This document shows positions 1 to 9,547 of a stretch of DNA of 64,000 nt, piece by piece. The notes under the pieces were generated by a model, which had not been told where the DNA came from, searched no databases, and worked only from the letters and a program-made list of their open reading frames with translations. A program made the position numbers and the translations under genes. The stretch's first letter is position 1, and each line of letters begins with the position of its first letter. The DNA lies in contig JBBQJI010000005.1 of the NCBI GenBank assembly GCA_038325765.1, positions 124,001 through 188,000 of the forward strand. Reading direction: 5' to 3'. The stretch comes from Xiheibacterium sp038325765 (GTDB lineage: Bacteria > Myxococcota_A > Polyangia > Nannocystales > Nannocystaceae).

Positions 1-879
1 GCGTCTACCGACGCGTCGACGGACGCCACCGCCGGCGACCCACCGACGCCCACGGATCCGGATCCGGCGGCCGTCTCCGAGCCAGCCGCAGAATCGTCGC
101 CTGCCGAGTCGGGCGAGACCTTCCGCGTGGTCGCCGGCAACGGCGACGGCGCGCCTCCCTATTACACGAAGGCCGATCTCGACGCGGTCCGCCGCCGTCA
201 TGGCCTCTCGCCCGAGCCCGCCCCCGACCCCCGCAAGGTGCGATGGCGCTGCCTCATCGCCGATCCGCTGTGCGGGTTCACGATCGAGGTGCAGGCGCTC
301 GGTGCCTTCGCGCCGCGATTTCGCCAGGGCGACGTCCGCGAGCGATCCGCACGTCGGTGGTCGAGCGGTCGGGCGCAGTACGACGTCTGGGTGAACCTCC
401 CGGTGCTGACCGAGGCGCGCGGCCGCACGCGCTACACCCGGATGACCCTCGGACCGAAGGCCGGCGCGATCTTCAGCGACACCGGCGACACCTGGGGCAA
501 CCTTGGGATCGTCGGCCGCTACTGGCTGGGCCGCGGGCGCTTCGCACCGGCGATCGAGTTCACGAGCGCCCTCGCCTTCAAGATCGCGCACCGCCGAACC
601 GACGAGCTCGCCGGCTCCCAGCCGAGATACGAGATGCAGCGTGGACCCGTCGGCATCACGGCCGATGTCGGGCTCAGCATCGGCGGCTATGCGGCGTTGG
701 TGTTCGGCGGTCAGTACGACAGCCCGCTGGCGCGCGAGGATGTCCCCGAGCGGTTCCGGACCCAGGCCAGCGGCATGCTCTTCGTGGGCCTGCGCGGGAA
801 CATCCTGTGGGGCGGACCCGCGGCGACCGCCGTCATGGCCCACGGCCTGACGCAGCGCTTCGGACAAGCCCCCCGCTGA
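1..879 (+). CDS. Partial envelope protein, beta-barrel-like, unknown function
   Basis: The reading frame is open from base 1, so the true start lies before the window. The visible 292 residues begin with about 42 residues of Pro/Ala/Asp/Ser-rich linker. A domain follows with two close cysteines (CLIADPLC) and then alternating short hydrophobic and aromatic stretches such as FGGQYDS and GMLFVGLRGNILW. That pattern fits an outer-membrane barrel or a periplasmic beta-rich domain, but I recognise no family. The stop is 201 bases before the cytochrome-type gene on the same strand; that gap shows no obvious hairpin. Function is unknown; only the envelope location is inferred. Confidence 0.6.
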   Translation, partial: ASTDASTDATAGDPPTPTDPDPAAVSEPAAESSPAESGETFRVVAGNGDGAPPYYTKADLDAVRRRHGLSPEPAPDPRKVRWRCLIADPLCGFTIEVQALGAFAPRFRQGDVRERSARRWSSGRAQYDVWVNLPVLTEARGRTRYTRMTLGPKAGAIFSDTGDTWGNLGIVGRYWLGRGRFAPAIEFTSALAFKIAHRRTDELAGSQPRYEMQRGPVGITADVGLSIGGYAALVFGGQYDSPLAREDVPERFRTQASGMLFVGLRGNILWGGPAATAVMAHGLTQRFGQAPR

Positions 880-1080
880 GCGACGCGAACGCGGCGCGAT
901 CTCGGGCCCTCGCATCGCGGGTCATCGATCGTGCCGACGGTCGATCCGCACCCGCTGCGATGAATCGCGGGGCTTTGCGCGGCGCACTGCGTTGGGCTGG
1001 AGCCAGCGCCCGCGGGCCGGACCACCGTGGTCGAGGAAAATTGGAACAATCGACCGACCCACGCGTCCCTAGGCGACCTC

Positions 1081-3090
1081 ATGCCGCGCACCCTGCGAAC
1101 CGTCACCGCGCTCTCTGTCGTCGCCCTGTGCTCCGCCGCCGTCGCGGGTGAGGCCCGCTCCCGGATGGTCAGCCGCCACCGCGAGCCGATCCACGTGCAG
1201 ACCGTGACCATGGGCGCCGGGGAGATCGGCTTCGCGTTGCAGGACCCACCGCTGGGCTCGACCCGAGCCCCCGCCGCCACGCCGATCCCCGCTTCGCTCG
1301 CCGGCAGCACGGTGGCCGCGCTCGCCGATGGCGCGCTGGTGATCGACGCCGACAGCGGCAAGCTGCTCCGCGTCGATCGCACGAACACCGTCGTCGCCAC
1401 CCTCGATGTCGGACGCGAGGCGTCGCAGTTGGTGGTCGATGCCGCCAACGACCGCGCGTTCGTCGTCGACCGCAGCCACGACCAGCTCCTGGTCGTGTCG
1501 CTCGACGCCGGCAGCCTGCGCAAAGCCGACGCCATCCGCACCGCCGCCGAGCCCTTCGGCGTCGCGCTCACGCCCGACGGCTCGACCCTGCTCGTCACCC
1601 ACGTCGCCGATCAGCGCCTCACCGCATTCGACACCGGCTCCGGGTTCGAGAAGTGGTCGATCGAGCTCGGCCCCGAGCCGCGCGGTGTGTCGATCTCCCC
1701 CAACGGCGACGAAGCCCTCGTCACCTTCCTCACCACCGGCGTCGTCGGCCGCGTCGCGCTGGGCGGCGTCGGTGGCCAGCCCAAGCTCTCGTTCGTCTCC
1801 CTCGACCCCGCGGGCGCGAACGCCACGGCGGGCGGTGGGTTCATGGAGTTCGCCGGTCAGCAGCCGTTCCGGGGGATGCACGGCGGCGCGCCGAACACGG
1901 CCGCCACCACCAATCCCGACCGCGGCAAGAGCTTCGTCCGCAACACCTTCGCGACTGCGTACGTGGGCAACGGCGTCGCGGTGGTGCCCCACCAGATCAG
2001 CACGCCGCATCTCGCCACCTCGGATTTCGAGGCGCCCTCGGGCGGCTACGGCGGTGGCAACGGCTTCACCGCGCCGGTGAGCCATCGGCTCGCGTTCCTC
2101 GACCTCCCCGATGCGGGCGAGTCCCGCGGCGTCCGCACGGCGATGGCGACCACCTCGCTGCACCAGCCGCGCGCGATGGCGTACGACGGCGGCTCCGACA
2201 CGCTGTACGTCGCCGGCTACGGCTCCGACGATGTCGTCGCGATCGCGGAGGTCTCGCAGTCGTCGGTGCACCTGGGCTGGCAGCGCAGCGTCGCCGATGC
2301 CACCGGCAGCTGCGCTCCCGACGGCCTCGCGGTCGATCAGGACACCGGCGAGCTGCTGGTCTTCTGCTCGCTCACCCGCAAGCTCGTTCGCATGGGCACC
2401 GGCCCGGACACGGACGTCGCCCACAGCGGCGAGCTCGCGAAGAGCAACCTGTCCGCCGCCGAACTCCGCGGCAAGAAGATGTTCCGTCAGGGCCGCAGTC
2501 CGATGCTCTCGTCGGCGGGCGCCATGGCCTGCGCGAGCTGCCACGCCGAGGGCCGCTCCGACGGGCTCACCTGGTTCCTCCAGGGCAACATCCTGCAGAC
2601 GCCGTTCCTCGCCGGTCGACTCGTCGACACCCATCCGTTCAAGTGGGACGGGCAAGATGCCAACCTCACCGTCAGTCTCACCGGCACGGTGAAGCGCCTG
2701 GGCGGCACCGGCATCAGCAACGGCGATGCCGACGACCTTCAGGCATTCCTCACCGCGCTGCCACGGCCCCGCACGCCGACGGTCGAGGATGTCGGTGCGG
2801 TCACCCGCGGCAAGGAGCTGTTCGAGAGCTCGACCACCGGTTGCCTCAACTGCCATGACGGCGCGATGTCGACCGACGGCAAGCGCCACGACCTCGCCAC
2901 CGATCTCGCGTCGGTGGACACGCCGTCGCTCATCGGCCTCGCCCACAGTGCGCCCTACTACCACGATGGCAGCTCGACCTCGCTCGAGTCGCTGCTCCGC
3001 AACAACGGCAGCATCCACGCGATGGGCCGGACCTCGCGGCTCGAAGACGCCCAGATTTCGGACCTGGTCGCGTACCTGCAGACCCTGTAA
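1081..3090 (+). CDS. Exported beta-propeller / di-haem cytochrome c protein
   Basis: A 669-residue protein. The ATG at 1081 is chosen because it opens directly into a signal peptide (MPRTLRTVTALSVVALCSA, cleavage near AVAGEA); the frame extends upstream to 1027 without one. Residues about 60-440 contain repeated YVTN/NHL-like beta-propeller blades (LTPDGSTLLVTHVADQ, ISPNGDEALV). The C-terminal third has two CXXCH haem-attachment motifs, CASCH (484-488) and CLNCH (588-592), arranged as in the MauG/cytochrome c peroxidase superfamily. It is probably a periplasmic redox protein; substrate unknown. The next gene starts 10 bases after its stop, so the two are probably one operon. Confidence 0.8.
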   Translation: MPRTLRTVTALSVVALCSAAVAGEARSRMVSRHREPIHVQTVTMGAGEIGFALQDPPLGSTRAPAATPIPASLAGSTVAALADGALVIDADSGKLLRVDRTNTVVATLDVGREASQLVVDAANDRAFVVDRSHDQLLVVSLDAGSLRKADAIRTAAEPFGVALTPDGSTLLVTHVADQRLTAFDTGSGFEKWSIELGPEPRGVSISPNGDEALVTFLTTGVVGRVALGGVGGQPKLSFVSLDPAGANATAGGGFMEFAGQQPFRGMHGGAPNTAATTNPDRGKSFVRNTFATAYVGNGVAVVPHQISTPHLATSDFEAPSGGYGGGNGFTAPVSHRLAFLDLPDAGESRGVRTAMATTSLHQPRAMAYDGGSDTLYVAGYGSDDVVAIAEVSQSSVHLGWQRSVADATGSCAPDGLAVDQDTGELLVFCSLTRKLVRMGTGPDTDVAHSGELAKSNLSAAELRGKKMFRQGRSPMLSSAGAMACASCHAEGRSDGLTWFLQGNILQTPFLAGRLVDTHPFKWDGQDANLTVSLTGTVKRLGGTGISNGDADDLQAFLTALPRPRTPTVEDVGAVTRGKELFESSTTGCLNCHDGAMSTDGKRHDLATDLASVDTPSLIGLAHSAPYYHDGSSTSLESLLRNNGSIHAMGRTSRLEDAQISDLVAYLQTL

Positions 3091-3099
3091 AACCGCGCC

Positions 3100-5262
3100 A
3101 TGCACCGACGCACGCGGCCGCTCGCCCTCTTCTTGGCGCTGGGGCTGGCGCCGTCCTGCCGCACGGATGCGCCCGTACGACCGGGCGATCCGGCGGTGGC
3201 CGAGCCGACGGTGAAGGGGGTCGAGGCCGAGACCGCGACGCCCAAGCGCCGTCGCCCGGGTGTCGCCCACTCCGGAGCGATCGACAAGATCGTGCTGGCC
3301 GCCGACGGTACCTCGGCGATCACCAGTGACCTCGCCGGCGGCGTGCGTCTGTGGCCCGCGCTCGACGGCACGTTCGAGCCCATCGCGCTGCCGATCCGCT
3401 CACCCCAATCGATGTCGCTCGCACGTGCGGACGGCGGGTGGACGGCGTTTCTCGTCGACGCCTCCGGCGGCGCCTCGGTGCTCGCCATCGGCGACGACGC
3501 CCAAAACCAGAACCGAAACCAAAACCACAGCCCCACTCAGATCCGAACGCTCGCCCAGCTGCCGCCCTTCGCGCCGCTGTTCGAGGGACACGTGCTGCCG
3601 GGCGGCAAGCACATCGTGGCGCTCTTCCGCGATCACACCATCCGGCTGCTCGACACCGCAGGCAAAGAGGTCGCGCGGCTCGAGGAGCGCAAGTTCCGAC
3701 CGTCGACGATGCGCGTCTCGGCCGATGGACGCCGCATCGTCGCCGTGATCAGCACGCCCGACGCATCGGGTGCGACCAAGCTCGAGCTGCAACCGCTCGC
3801 CGTGGTGACCGAGGGCAAGCCTGCGCTGCGGCGCGACGGACCGCCCAAGCTCGCCACCTCGACGGTGGCGGTGGGTCCCTCGACGCTCACGTTGGCCCCC
3901 GACGGCAGTCGCGCCGCCGTGGTCCAGCGCTCGAACGGCACCCGGTGGGAGATCGGCATCGTCGAGTTCGGCGAGGGCAAGGCCGACCACCAGGTGGCGG
4001 TGACCGCAGCGGCCCACACGGTGCCGGGTGTCGGGTTCGTGTCCGCGACGCGGCTGCTCGCATCCGCCAACGACGGCAGCGTGTCGTGGCTGCTCGAGCT
4101 GGGCGACGATTCGCAGTACCCCCGCAGCGCGCCGCCGCAGGATTTCAGCACCCAGCTCCGCGTGCAGGCGTTCGCCGCGGACCACCATGTCGCCGCCCAC
4201 GGCAACTGGCTGTACGTCGCCAAGGTCTCGACGCGTGCGCATCACTTCCTCGGCTATCGCAGCTTGCAGGCCAACTCCCTCGCCATATCGCCGAACGGCA
4301 CCAGCATCGCGACGGTGTACCCGCAAGGGCCGGTGTGGGTCGAGCCTTTGTCCGGTGCCGGCGAAGCTCCGCGCGAGCTGCCGACCGATCCGTTCAGCGG
4401 AGTGTTACGGGTCCGGTTCGTCGATGACGACCACCTGCTCACCATCGACGGGATGGGCGGCGTGCGCATGCTCGACTGGCGGTCGGGCAAGCTCGTGGCC
4501 GAGACCGGCGTCAACGGATCGGTGCGCTCGATCCAGGTCGATCCCACCGGCACGATGCTGCTCGTCGATCGCCAGAGCACGTTCAACGACAGTCGTCTGT
4601 TCGAGATCCGCGATCATCGGTTCCACGGACCGTACATCGTCGCCGACACCGCGTATCGCACCGGGCTGCTCGGCGCGGGACCGGCGGCGCACCAAGACGC
4701 GGTGCTGTGGACGCTCGACAGCGCCAACCGGCTCCGCTTCTACACGATGGCCGAGCTGCGCTCGGACTTGAGCGACGAGGCGGTCAAGCGCAAGGCGATC
4801 GATCTCGCGACGGGACAGGTCGCGCCGCTCACACTCGACCGGACCGGTCGGCAGTACGGCGTGCGCTGGAACGAGAACCGCATGGAGATCTTCATCGATG
4901 ACGGCAAGCAGGTGCGGAGTCGACCGGTGGGCGAGGGCTCGGTCAACGAGATCCATCCGAGCGCCGACGGCGAACGCTTCCTCGCGGTCATCCAGCGCGC
5001 CGCCGCGATGATGGTCGCGGTCTTCGACAGCGGCGACCTCGCCGAGCGATGGACCATGTCGAGTGGCCCCTTCCACAGCGATCTCGTGTGGTCGCCCGAT
5101 GGCGCATATGTGGGCATCGCTGCCCAGACCGGCGCCGTGGTGCGCCACGCCGAGTCCGGCGACATCGCCTATCAGCGCTGCGGCCTCGACTTCCAGGTCA
5201 CCGGCACCGCGCCCAACACGGCGCTGTCGAGCGTGAACCAGCGCACGATCTGCGAGCCCTGA
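3100..5262 (+). CDS. WD40/beta-propeller-like putative lipoprotein
   Basis: A 720-residue protein starting with a hydrophobic leader and a possible but weak lipobox (LAPSC, Cys 22). The rest is a series of propeller-like blades with recurring SADGRRI, APDGSRAAV, SPNGTSIATV and SPDGAYVGI turns, typical of WD40/TolB-like repeats. It lies 10 bases after the propeller-cytochrome gene and probably shares its transcript, suggesting a periplasmic sensor or scaffold working with it. Residues about 128-142 form a low-complexity Asn/Gln patch (QNQNRNQNHS), unlike the surrounding sequence. No catalytic motif is visible and the function is not assigned. Confidence 0.7.
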   Translation: MHRRTRPLALFLALGLAPSCRTDAPVRPGDPAVAEPTVKGVEAETATPKRRRPGVAHSGAIDKIVLAADGTSAITSDLAGGVRLWPALDGTFEPIALPIRSPQSMSLARADGGWTAFLVDASGGASVLAIGDDAQNQNRNQNHSPTQIRTLAQLPPFAPLFEGHVLPGGKHIVALFRDHTIRLLDTAGKEVARLEERKFRPSTMRVSADGRRIVAVISTPDASGATKLELQPLAVVTEGKPALRRDGPPKLATSTVAVGPSTLTLAPDGSRAAVVQRSNGTRWEIGIVEFGEGKADHQVAVTAAAHTVPGVGFVSATRLLASANDGSVSWLLELGDDSQYPRSAPPQDFSTQLRVQAFAADHHVAAHGNWLYVAKVSTRAHHFLGYRSLQANSLAISPNGTSIATVYPQGPVWVEPLSGAGEAPRELPTDPFSGVLRVRFVDDDHLLTIDGMGGVRMLDWRSGKLVAETGVNGSVRSIQVDPTGTMLLVDRQSTFNDSRLFEIRDHRFHGPYIVADTAYRTGLLGAGPAAHQDAVLWTLDSANRLRFYTMAELRSDLSDEAVKRKAIDLATGQVAPLTLDRTGRQYGVRWNENRMEIFIDDGKQVRSRPVGEGSVNEIHPSADGERFLAVIQRAAAMMVAVFDSGDLAERWTMSSGPFHSDLVWSPDGAYVGIAAQTGAVVRHAESGDIAYQRCGLDFQVTGTAPNTALSSVNQRTICEP

Positions 5263-5379
5263 CGGCGCGACCGTGGTGCCGCGTCCCTCCGGCGGCATCA
5301 GTCGAAGCGCGTTTCGTCGGCGTCACCGGGATGTCACGGAGCCCTCCGGGGATCCGTGATACTCCCCGTGCAGCTGCCG

Positions 5380-6081
5380 ATGACGGCACAGATTCTCATT
5401 GTCGACGACGAGGCCGATCTGGCCGCGACGATCGCGTTCAACCTCGAGCGCGAGGGGTTCAGGACGATCCGCGCGGTCACCGGCCACGAGGCGCTGCGGA
5501 TCGCCGCCGAGTCGCCGATGCCCGACCTCGTGATCCTCGATCTGATGCTGCCCGACATCCCGGGCACCGAGGTCTGCCGCCGACTCAAGCAGTCGGAGCA
5601 GACCCGCGAGATCCCGGTGCTGATGCTCACCGCCAAGACCGACGCGGTCGATCGCGTGGTCGGCTTCGAGCTCGGGGCCGACGACTATGTCACCAAACCC
5701 TTCAGCGTTCGCGAGCTCGGACTTCGGGTCAAGGCGATCCTCCGTCGCACCGACGCGCCCGCCGAGACCGCGACGCGCCTGCGCTTCGGTCGGCTGCAGA
5801 TCGACATAGAAGGCCACCGCGCCTGGGTCGACGACGGCGAGCTGCCGCTGACTGCGCTCGAGTTCCGACTGCTCACCGCGCTCGCGCAGCGCAAGGGCCG
5901 GGTGCAGACGCGCGAGGCGCTGCTCACCCACGTGTGGGAGATGAACGGCGACATCACCACGCGCACCGTCGACACCCACGTCCGCCGGCTCCGCAAGAAG
6001 CTCGGCGACGCCAGCGAGTACATCGAGACCCTTCGCGGCGTCGGCTACCGCTTCCGCACCGACCTCCGAGCCGGCGAGTGA
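5380..6081 (+). CDS. phoB: Response regulator, OmpR/PhoB family
   Basis: A 233-residue two-domain response regulator. The receiver domain holds the acidic pair DD (9-10), the phosphoacceptor Asp 54 in VILDLMLPD, and the conserved Thr/Lys signatures (LMLTAK, YVTKPF). The C-terminal winged helix is of OmpR/PhoB type, ending in TRTVDTHVRRLRKKLGD and RGVGYRF. I prefer the ATG at 5380 over the GTG at 5356 because the receiver fold begins immediately after it; GATACT at 5358-5363 may be its -10 box. A histidine kinase and a PhoU homologue follow on the same strand, which is why PhoB (phosphate-starvation response) is the best call. No pst transporter genes are in the window. Confidence 0.85.
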   Translation: MTAQILIVDDEADLAATIAFNLEREGFRTIRAVTGHEALRIAAESPMPDLVILDLMLPDIPGTEVCRRLKQSEQTREIPVLMLTAKTDAVDRVVGFELGADDYVTKPFSVRELGLRVKAILRRTDAPAETATRLRFGRLQIDIEGHRAWVDDGELPLTALEFRLLTALAQRKGRVQTREALLTHVWEMNGDITTRTVDTHVRRLRKKLGDASEYIETLRGVGYRFRTDLRAGE

Positions 6082-6111
6082 CGCCGTGGTCGGCCGCCGC
6101 GAAGAGGTGAT

Positions 6112-7518
6112 GTGAAGGCGCTGACCCGGCGCTGGCGCGCGGCGGTCGCTGCGTTCGCCGCGGCGACGCTCGTGCTCGCGGTCAGCGCGGGGCTGGTGCT
6201 GCAGAGCCGGCTCGCGATCGCGGACGGCGGCGGCACCTCGGCGCTGTGGACGTGGCTGCTGCTGACCTGGGCCGCAGGCGTCCTGCTCAGCGCCGTTGCC
6301 CTGGCGTGGGCCCAGCGCACGCTGACCAACACGCTGCAGTCGTTGGTTGCCAGCGTCCACGCCGGCCGCGCCGAGACGCGGGGCGTGGTCGCCCCCGACG
6401 ATTCGGTGTTCGCTGGGATCGCCGGATCCGTCCAGCGCATGGCCGACGAGCGCGACGACGCGATGCAGTCGCTGGCGACCGAGCGCGATCGCTTCGAAGC
6501 CGTGCTGGAGACGATGGCGCCCGCCGTCCTCGCGCTCGACGCCCGCCGCAACCTCACCACCGCCAATCGGACCGCGCGCCTGCTCTTCGACATCACCAGC
6601 GCCTGGGACGGCGCGCCGCTGGTCGAGGTGATCCGCCTGCCATCGCTGCACGCTTTCGTCGACGGTGTCTTCAAGGACGGCGCCAGCGAGACGGAGATCG
6701 AGCTACCGGGGACACAGCGTCACATCCGCGCCCGCGCCAGCCGCCTCGGCGACGGCGGCGTGGTGATCGTCGCCGACGATACCACCGAGATCCGCCGCCT
6801 CGAGCGCGTGCGCAGCGACTTCGTCGCGAACGTGTCGCACGAACTGCGCACGCCGATCGCCGTCATCCGCGCCAACGCCGAGACCCTGCTCGATGGCGCC
6901 CTCGAGTCGCCGGAGGCCGCCGAGCCCTTCGTGACCGCATTGTTCCGCCACGCCGACCGCCTCGGGCGCCTGATCGCAGAGCTCCTCGACATCTCTGCGC
7001 TCGAGGCCGGCAAGCGCGTGCTCGCCTCCGAGGAGTTCGAGCTCGCCGACGTGGTCGACGACGTCCTCGTCGCCCACCAGCAGGCCGCCGCCGAGCGCGA
7101 GATGGTGCTCCACGCCGACATCTCCCACGAGCTGTGGCTACTCGGCGACTGGAAGGCGACCGAGCAGATCCTGTTCAACTTCATCGACAACGCCATCAAG
7201 TACGGCCGCCGCGGCGGCCGGGTCGACTTGACGGCGGCCGTCGTCGGCAAGTTCGTCCGCGTCGAGATCCGCGATGACGGGCCCGGGATCGAGCCCCAGC
7301 ACCACGCCCGACTGTTCGAGCGCTTCTACCGCGTCGACTCCGGCCGTTCCCGTGACGCGGGCGGCACCGGACTGGGACTGTCGATCGCGAAGCACCTGGC
7401 CGAGGCGATGGGCGGCAGCATCGGCGTCCTGCCCCGCAGCCCGCACGGATCGATCTTCTGGGTCACGCTTCATCGCGGTGACGGTCTCGACGCGCCCGAA
7501 GATCCCGACGTGACGTGA
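6112..7518 (+). CDS. phoR: Sensor histidine kinase, PhoR-like
   Basis: A 468-residue membrane kinase. The GTG start at 6112 is preceded by GAAGAGG (6101-6107). Two membrane segments lie at about residues 11-28 and 43-65 with almost no periplasmic loop, as in PhoR, which senses through partner proteins. A PAS-like region (about 120-220) follows, then the HisKA box with phospho-accepting His 243 (VSHELRTP), the N box (NFIDNAIKYG), and G boxes (DDGPGIEPQH, GGTGLGLSIAKHLAEAMGG). It sits 30 bases after the response regulator and 70 before phoU. Most likely it phosphorylates the upstream regulator when phosphate is low; the phosphate assignment rests on context. Confidence 0.85.
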   Translation: MKALTRRWRAAVAAFAAATLVLAVSAGLVLQSRLAIADGGGTSALWTWLLLTWAAGVLLSAVALAWAQRTLTNTLQSLVASVHAGRAETRGVVAPDDSVFAGIAGSVQRMADERDDAMQSLATERDRFEAVLETMAPAVLALDARRNLTTANRTARLLFDITSAWDGAPLVEVIRLPSLHAFVDGVFKDGASETEIELPGTQRHIRARASRLGDGGVVIVADDTTEIRRLERVRSDFVANVSHELRTPIAVIRANAETLLDGALESPEAAEPFVTALFRHADRLGRLIAELLDISALEAGKRVLASEEFELADVVDDVLVAHQQAAAEREMVLHADISHELWLLGDWKATEQILFNFIDNAIKYGRRGGRVDLTAAVVGKFVRVEIRDDGPGIEPQHHARLFERFYRVDSGRSRDAGGTGLGLSIAKHLAEAMGGSIGVLPRSPHGSIFWVTLHRGDGLDAPEDPDVT

Positions 7519-7535
7519 CGCGACGCGACGCGACG
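7506..7535 (+). repeat. Tandem pentanucleotide array, six YGACG units
   Basis: Six uninterrupted 5-bp units (CGACG, TGACG, TGACG, then CGACG three times) run across the end of phoR. The phoR stop codon TGA (7516-7518) lies inside the third unit. A change in unit number would alter the last residues of the kinase and its stop position. Confidence 0.8.
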
Positions 7536-7588
7536 TTGCGGGAGTGCGGTGCGGGCTGCTACGCTGATTCGTCGGATCTGCCGCACCC

Positions 7589-8266
7589 GTGGAACACACC
7601 GCACGAAGTTACGAACAGGAGCTCGCCGCGGTGCGGCAGAGCCTGTTGCTGATGGCGGGGCGGGTCGAGGAGATGATCGCGCGGTCGGGCCGCGCGCTGG
7701 CCGAACGCGACGCCGAGCTCGCCCGCAAGACGATCGAGCTCGACGGCGCCGTCAACCGCGCCGAGATCGACATCGACGAGATGTGCCTGCGGATCCTCGC
7801 CCGGCGCCAGCCCATGGCCTCGGATCTACGCTTCGTCACCCTGGTGATGAAGATGGTCACCGACCTCGAGCGCATCGCCGATCTGGCCGTGAACATCTGC
7901 GAGCGCGCCATCGACCTCAGCCGCGACGAGCCGTTCGTCGTCCACACGGACATCCGCAAGATGGGCGCGATCGTCGAGTCGATGATCAAGGACGCGATCG
8001 ATGCCCTGGTGAGTCGGAGCTCCGACAAGGCGTGGGATGTGATCCGGCGCGACGACCAGGTCGACGCGCTATATCACCGCATCTTCGGCGAGCTCCTCGA
8101 CCAGATGCGGGCCGAGCCCGCGCGCGTGCACGCCCTCATCCACGTGCAATCGGTCGCCAAGTGGCTCGAGCGGATGGCGGATCACTCGACCAATCTCGCC
8201 GAGCTGGTGATCTTCATGGTCGACGGTCGCGACGTCCGCCACCCGGGTGAGCGCGGGCGAGCGTGA
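7589..8266 (+). CDS. phoU: Phosphate transport regulator PhoU
   Basis: A 225-residue all-helical protein, the usual PhoU length. It has two PhoU repeats, each with the conserved metal-binding pattern: DEMCLRILARRQPMASDLR and DLERIADLAVNICERA in the first, and the matching VQSVAKWLERMADHSTNLAE in the second. In characterised systems PhoU links Pst transporter activity to PhoR and damps signalling in high phosphate. It follows phoR by 70 bases on the same strand. The GTG at 7589 is used because the PhoU fold starts at once; there is no clear Shine-Dalgarno, and TACGCT about 24 bases upstream may be a promoter element. Confidence 0.9.
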   Translation: MEHTARSYEQELAAVRQSLLLMAGRVEEMIARSGRALAERDAELARKTIELDGAVNRAEIDIDEMCLRILARRQPMASDLRFVTLVMKMVTDLERIADLAVNICERAIDLSRDEPFVVHTDIRKMGAIVESMIKDAIDALVSRSSDKAWDVIRRDDQVDALYHRIFGELLDQMRAEPARVHALIHVQSVAKWLERMADHSTNLAELVIFMVDGRDVRHPGERGRA

Positions 8267-8309
8267 GTTCCTGGCAGCCCGCGCCGCGGTCGGAGGCGCG
8301 GGCGCGCCA

Positions 8310-9488
8310 TCACGCCGACGCGCCGACCGCTCGGCGGTCCCACGCGATGAACGCGATGAGCGACGCGGCAGCCAGGGCTGCGGCCGTCCAGAACATCGGG
8401 CGGTAGCTCGAGTACAGCAAGATGGCGCCGAACAGCGGGCCGCCGACGGCCAGGCCGAAGTCGAACAGCGCGGTGAAGGTCGCGAGCGCAGCGCCGCGCT
8501 CGGAGGCGCGGGCGCGCGTCACCACCAGCGCCGAGATGATCGGGAACGTGAAGCCGTGACCGATCCCACCGAGCACACCGGCGACGACGACCATGCCGTC
8601 GCTGGTGGCCTCGGCGAGCATCGCCGCAGTCGCCACCGTCGCACCTACCGCCGGGATCAGCGTCGGTCGATAGCCCAGGCGATCGGGCAGCTTGCCGAAG
8701 CCGAGGCGCAGCGCGATCGCGGCGATCGAGTACGCCATGAAGAAGCTGCCGACCGAGCCGACGCCGCGGGCGATGACGTAGGTCTTGAGGAACGCGAAGT
8801 ACGAGGCCACCGCCAGGGCGAACCCGAAGCCCAGCAGCCATAGCGGCAGCAGCGGCCGGGCCGTCACCGCGCGGAAGAACGACCGCGGCGCCTCGGCGCC
8901 GGCGCGCGGGCGGCTGTCGGGGATCCACAGGCCCGCGACCAGGCCCACCGCCGCCGCGGCCGAGGTCGCCACGAACAAGCTGTCGTAATCGGCGCTGCGC
9001 AGCAACACGTCGCCGAGCCAGCCGGCGAGGGACAGGGGAATCATGCCGGAGATCCCGAACAGCGCCATGCCCTCGGTGCGGCGCGCGGCGGGCACGACAT
9101 CGGCGGCGATCGTGAACAGCACCGAGAACAGCATCGCCTCGCTGAAGCCGTGGACGATGCGGATGATCATCAACCAGAGATCGATGTGGTCGACCGTGAG
9201 GTAGGCAGCGCTGGCGATGACGTTGAGCACGCTGCCGACCCACAGGACCACGCGACGGCCGCGGCGATCCATGAGGCGACCGACCGCCGGGCGGGCGACG
9301 ATCGCCGCGATCGCCATCGTGGCGATCACCACGCCGACGGCGAGTTCGTCGCCACCGATCGCCTGTAGGTGCCCCGGCAGGTGGACGTAGGCGTGGAAGG
9401 CGAGGCTGTGGGCGAAGTTGGCGACGAACCCGAGCACGAAGGCCCGCGACAGCAGCGGCGGCGTCGCGTGGGGTCGGGGACCGGGCAC
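8310..9488 (-). CDS. Major facilitator superfamily transporter
   Basis: A 392-residue inner-membrane protein with about twelve hydrophobic segments. It carries the MFS signature between helices 2 and 3 (GRLMDRRGRRVVLW) and a weaker counterpart in the second half (GFGKLPDRLGYRP). The frame extends further upstream but that part is Arg/Pro-rich and overlaps the neighbouring gene; the GTG at 9488 fits a TACAAT box nine bases upstream. It is convergent with phoU and divergent from the HTH/zinc-ribbon gene. Substrate cannot be told from sequence; multidrug or metabolite efflux is typical of such short MFS proteins. Confidence 0.8.
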   Translation of the reverse strand: MPGPRPHATPPLLSRAFVLGFVANFAHSLAFHAYVHLPGHLQAIGGDELAVGVVIATMAIAAIVARPAVGRLMDRRGRRVVLWVGSVLNVIASAAYLTVDHIDLWLMIIRIVHGFSEAMLFSVLFTIAADVVPAARRTEGMALFGISGMIPLSLAGWLGDVLLRSADYDSLFVATSAAAAVGLVAGLWIPDSRPRAGAEAPRSFFRAVTARPLLPLWLLGFGFALAVASYFAFLKTYVIARGVGSVGSFFMAYSIAAIALRLGFGKLPDRLGYRPTLIPAVGATVATAAMLAEATSDGMVVVAGVLGGIGHGFTFPIISALVVTRARASERGAALATFTALFDFGLAVGGPLFGAILLYSSYRPMFWTAAALAAASLIAFIAWDRRAVGASA

Positions 9489-9497
9489 GTGCGCCGG

Positions 9498-9503
9498 ATT
9501 GTA
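9498..9503 (-). promoter_or_regulatory. Candidate -10 box (TACAAT) of the MFS gene
   Basis: On the minus strand TACAAT lies nine bases before the GTG at 9488, with no ribosome-binding sequence between them. This spacing puts the predicted transcript start almost on the start codon. No convincing -35 is seen. Confidence 0.5.
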
Positions 9504-9533
9504 GAGCACTGTGCGTCGGCGGCGAGCACCACG

Positions 9534-9539
9534 TACAAT
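9534..9539 (+). promoter_or_regulatory. Candidate -10 box (TACAAT) of the HTH/zinc-ribbon gene
   Basis: TACAAT ends eight bases before the ATG at 9548, again leaving no room for a leader. Together with the minus-strand box at 9498-9503 it forms a tight divergent promoter pair in about 60 bases. Confidence 0.5.
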
Positions 9540-9547
9540 CGCGGCCC

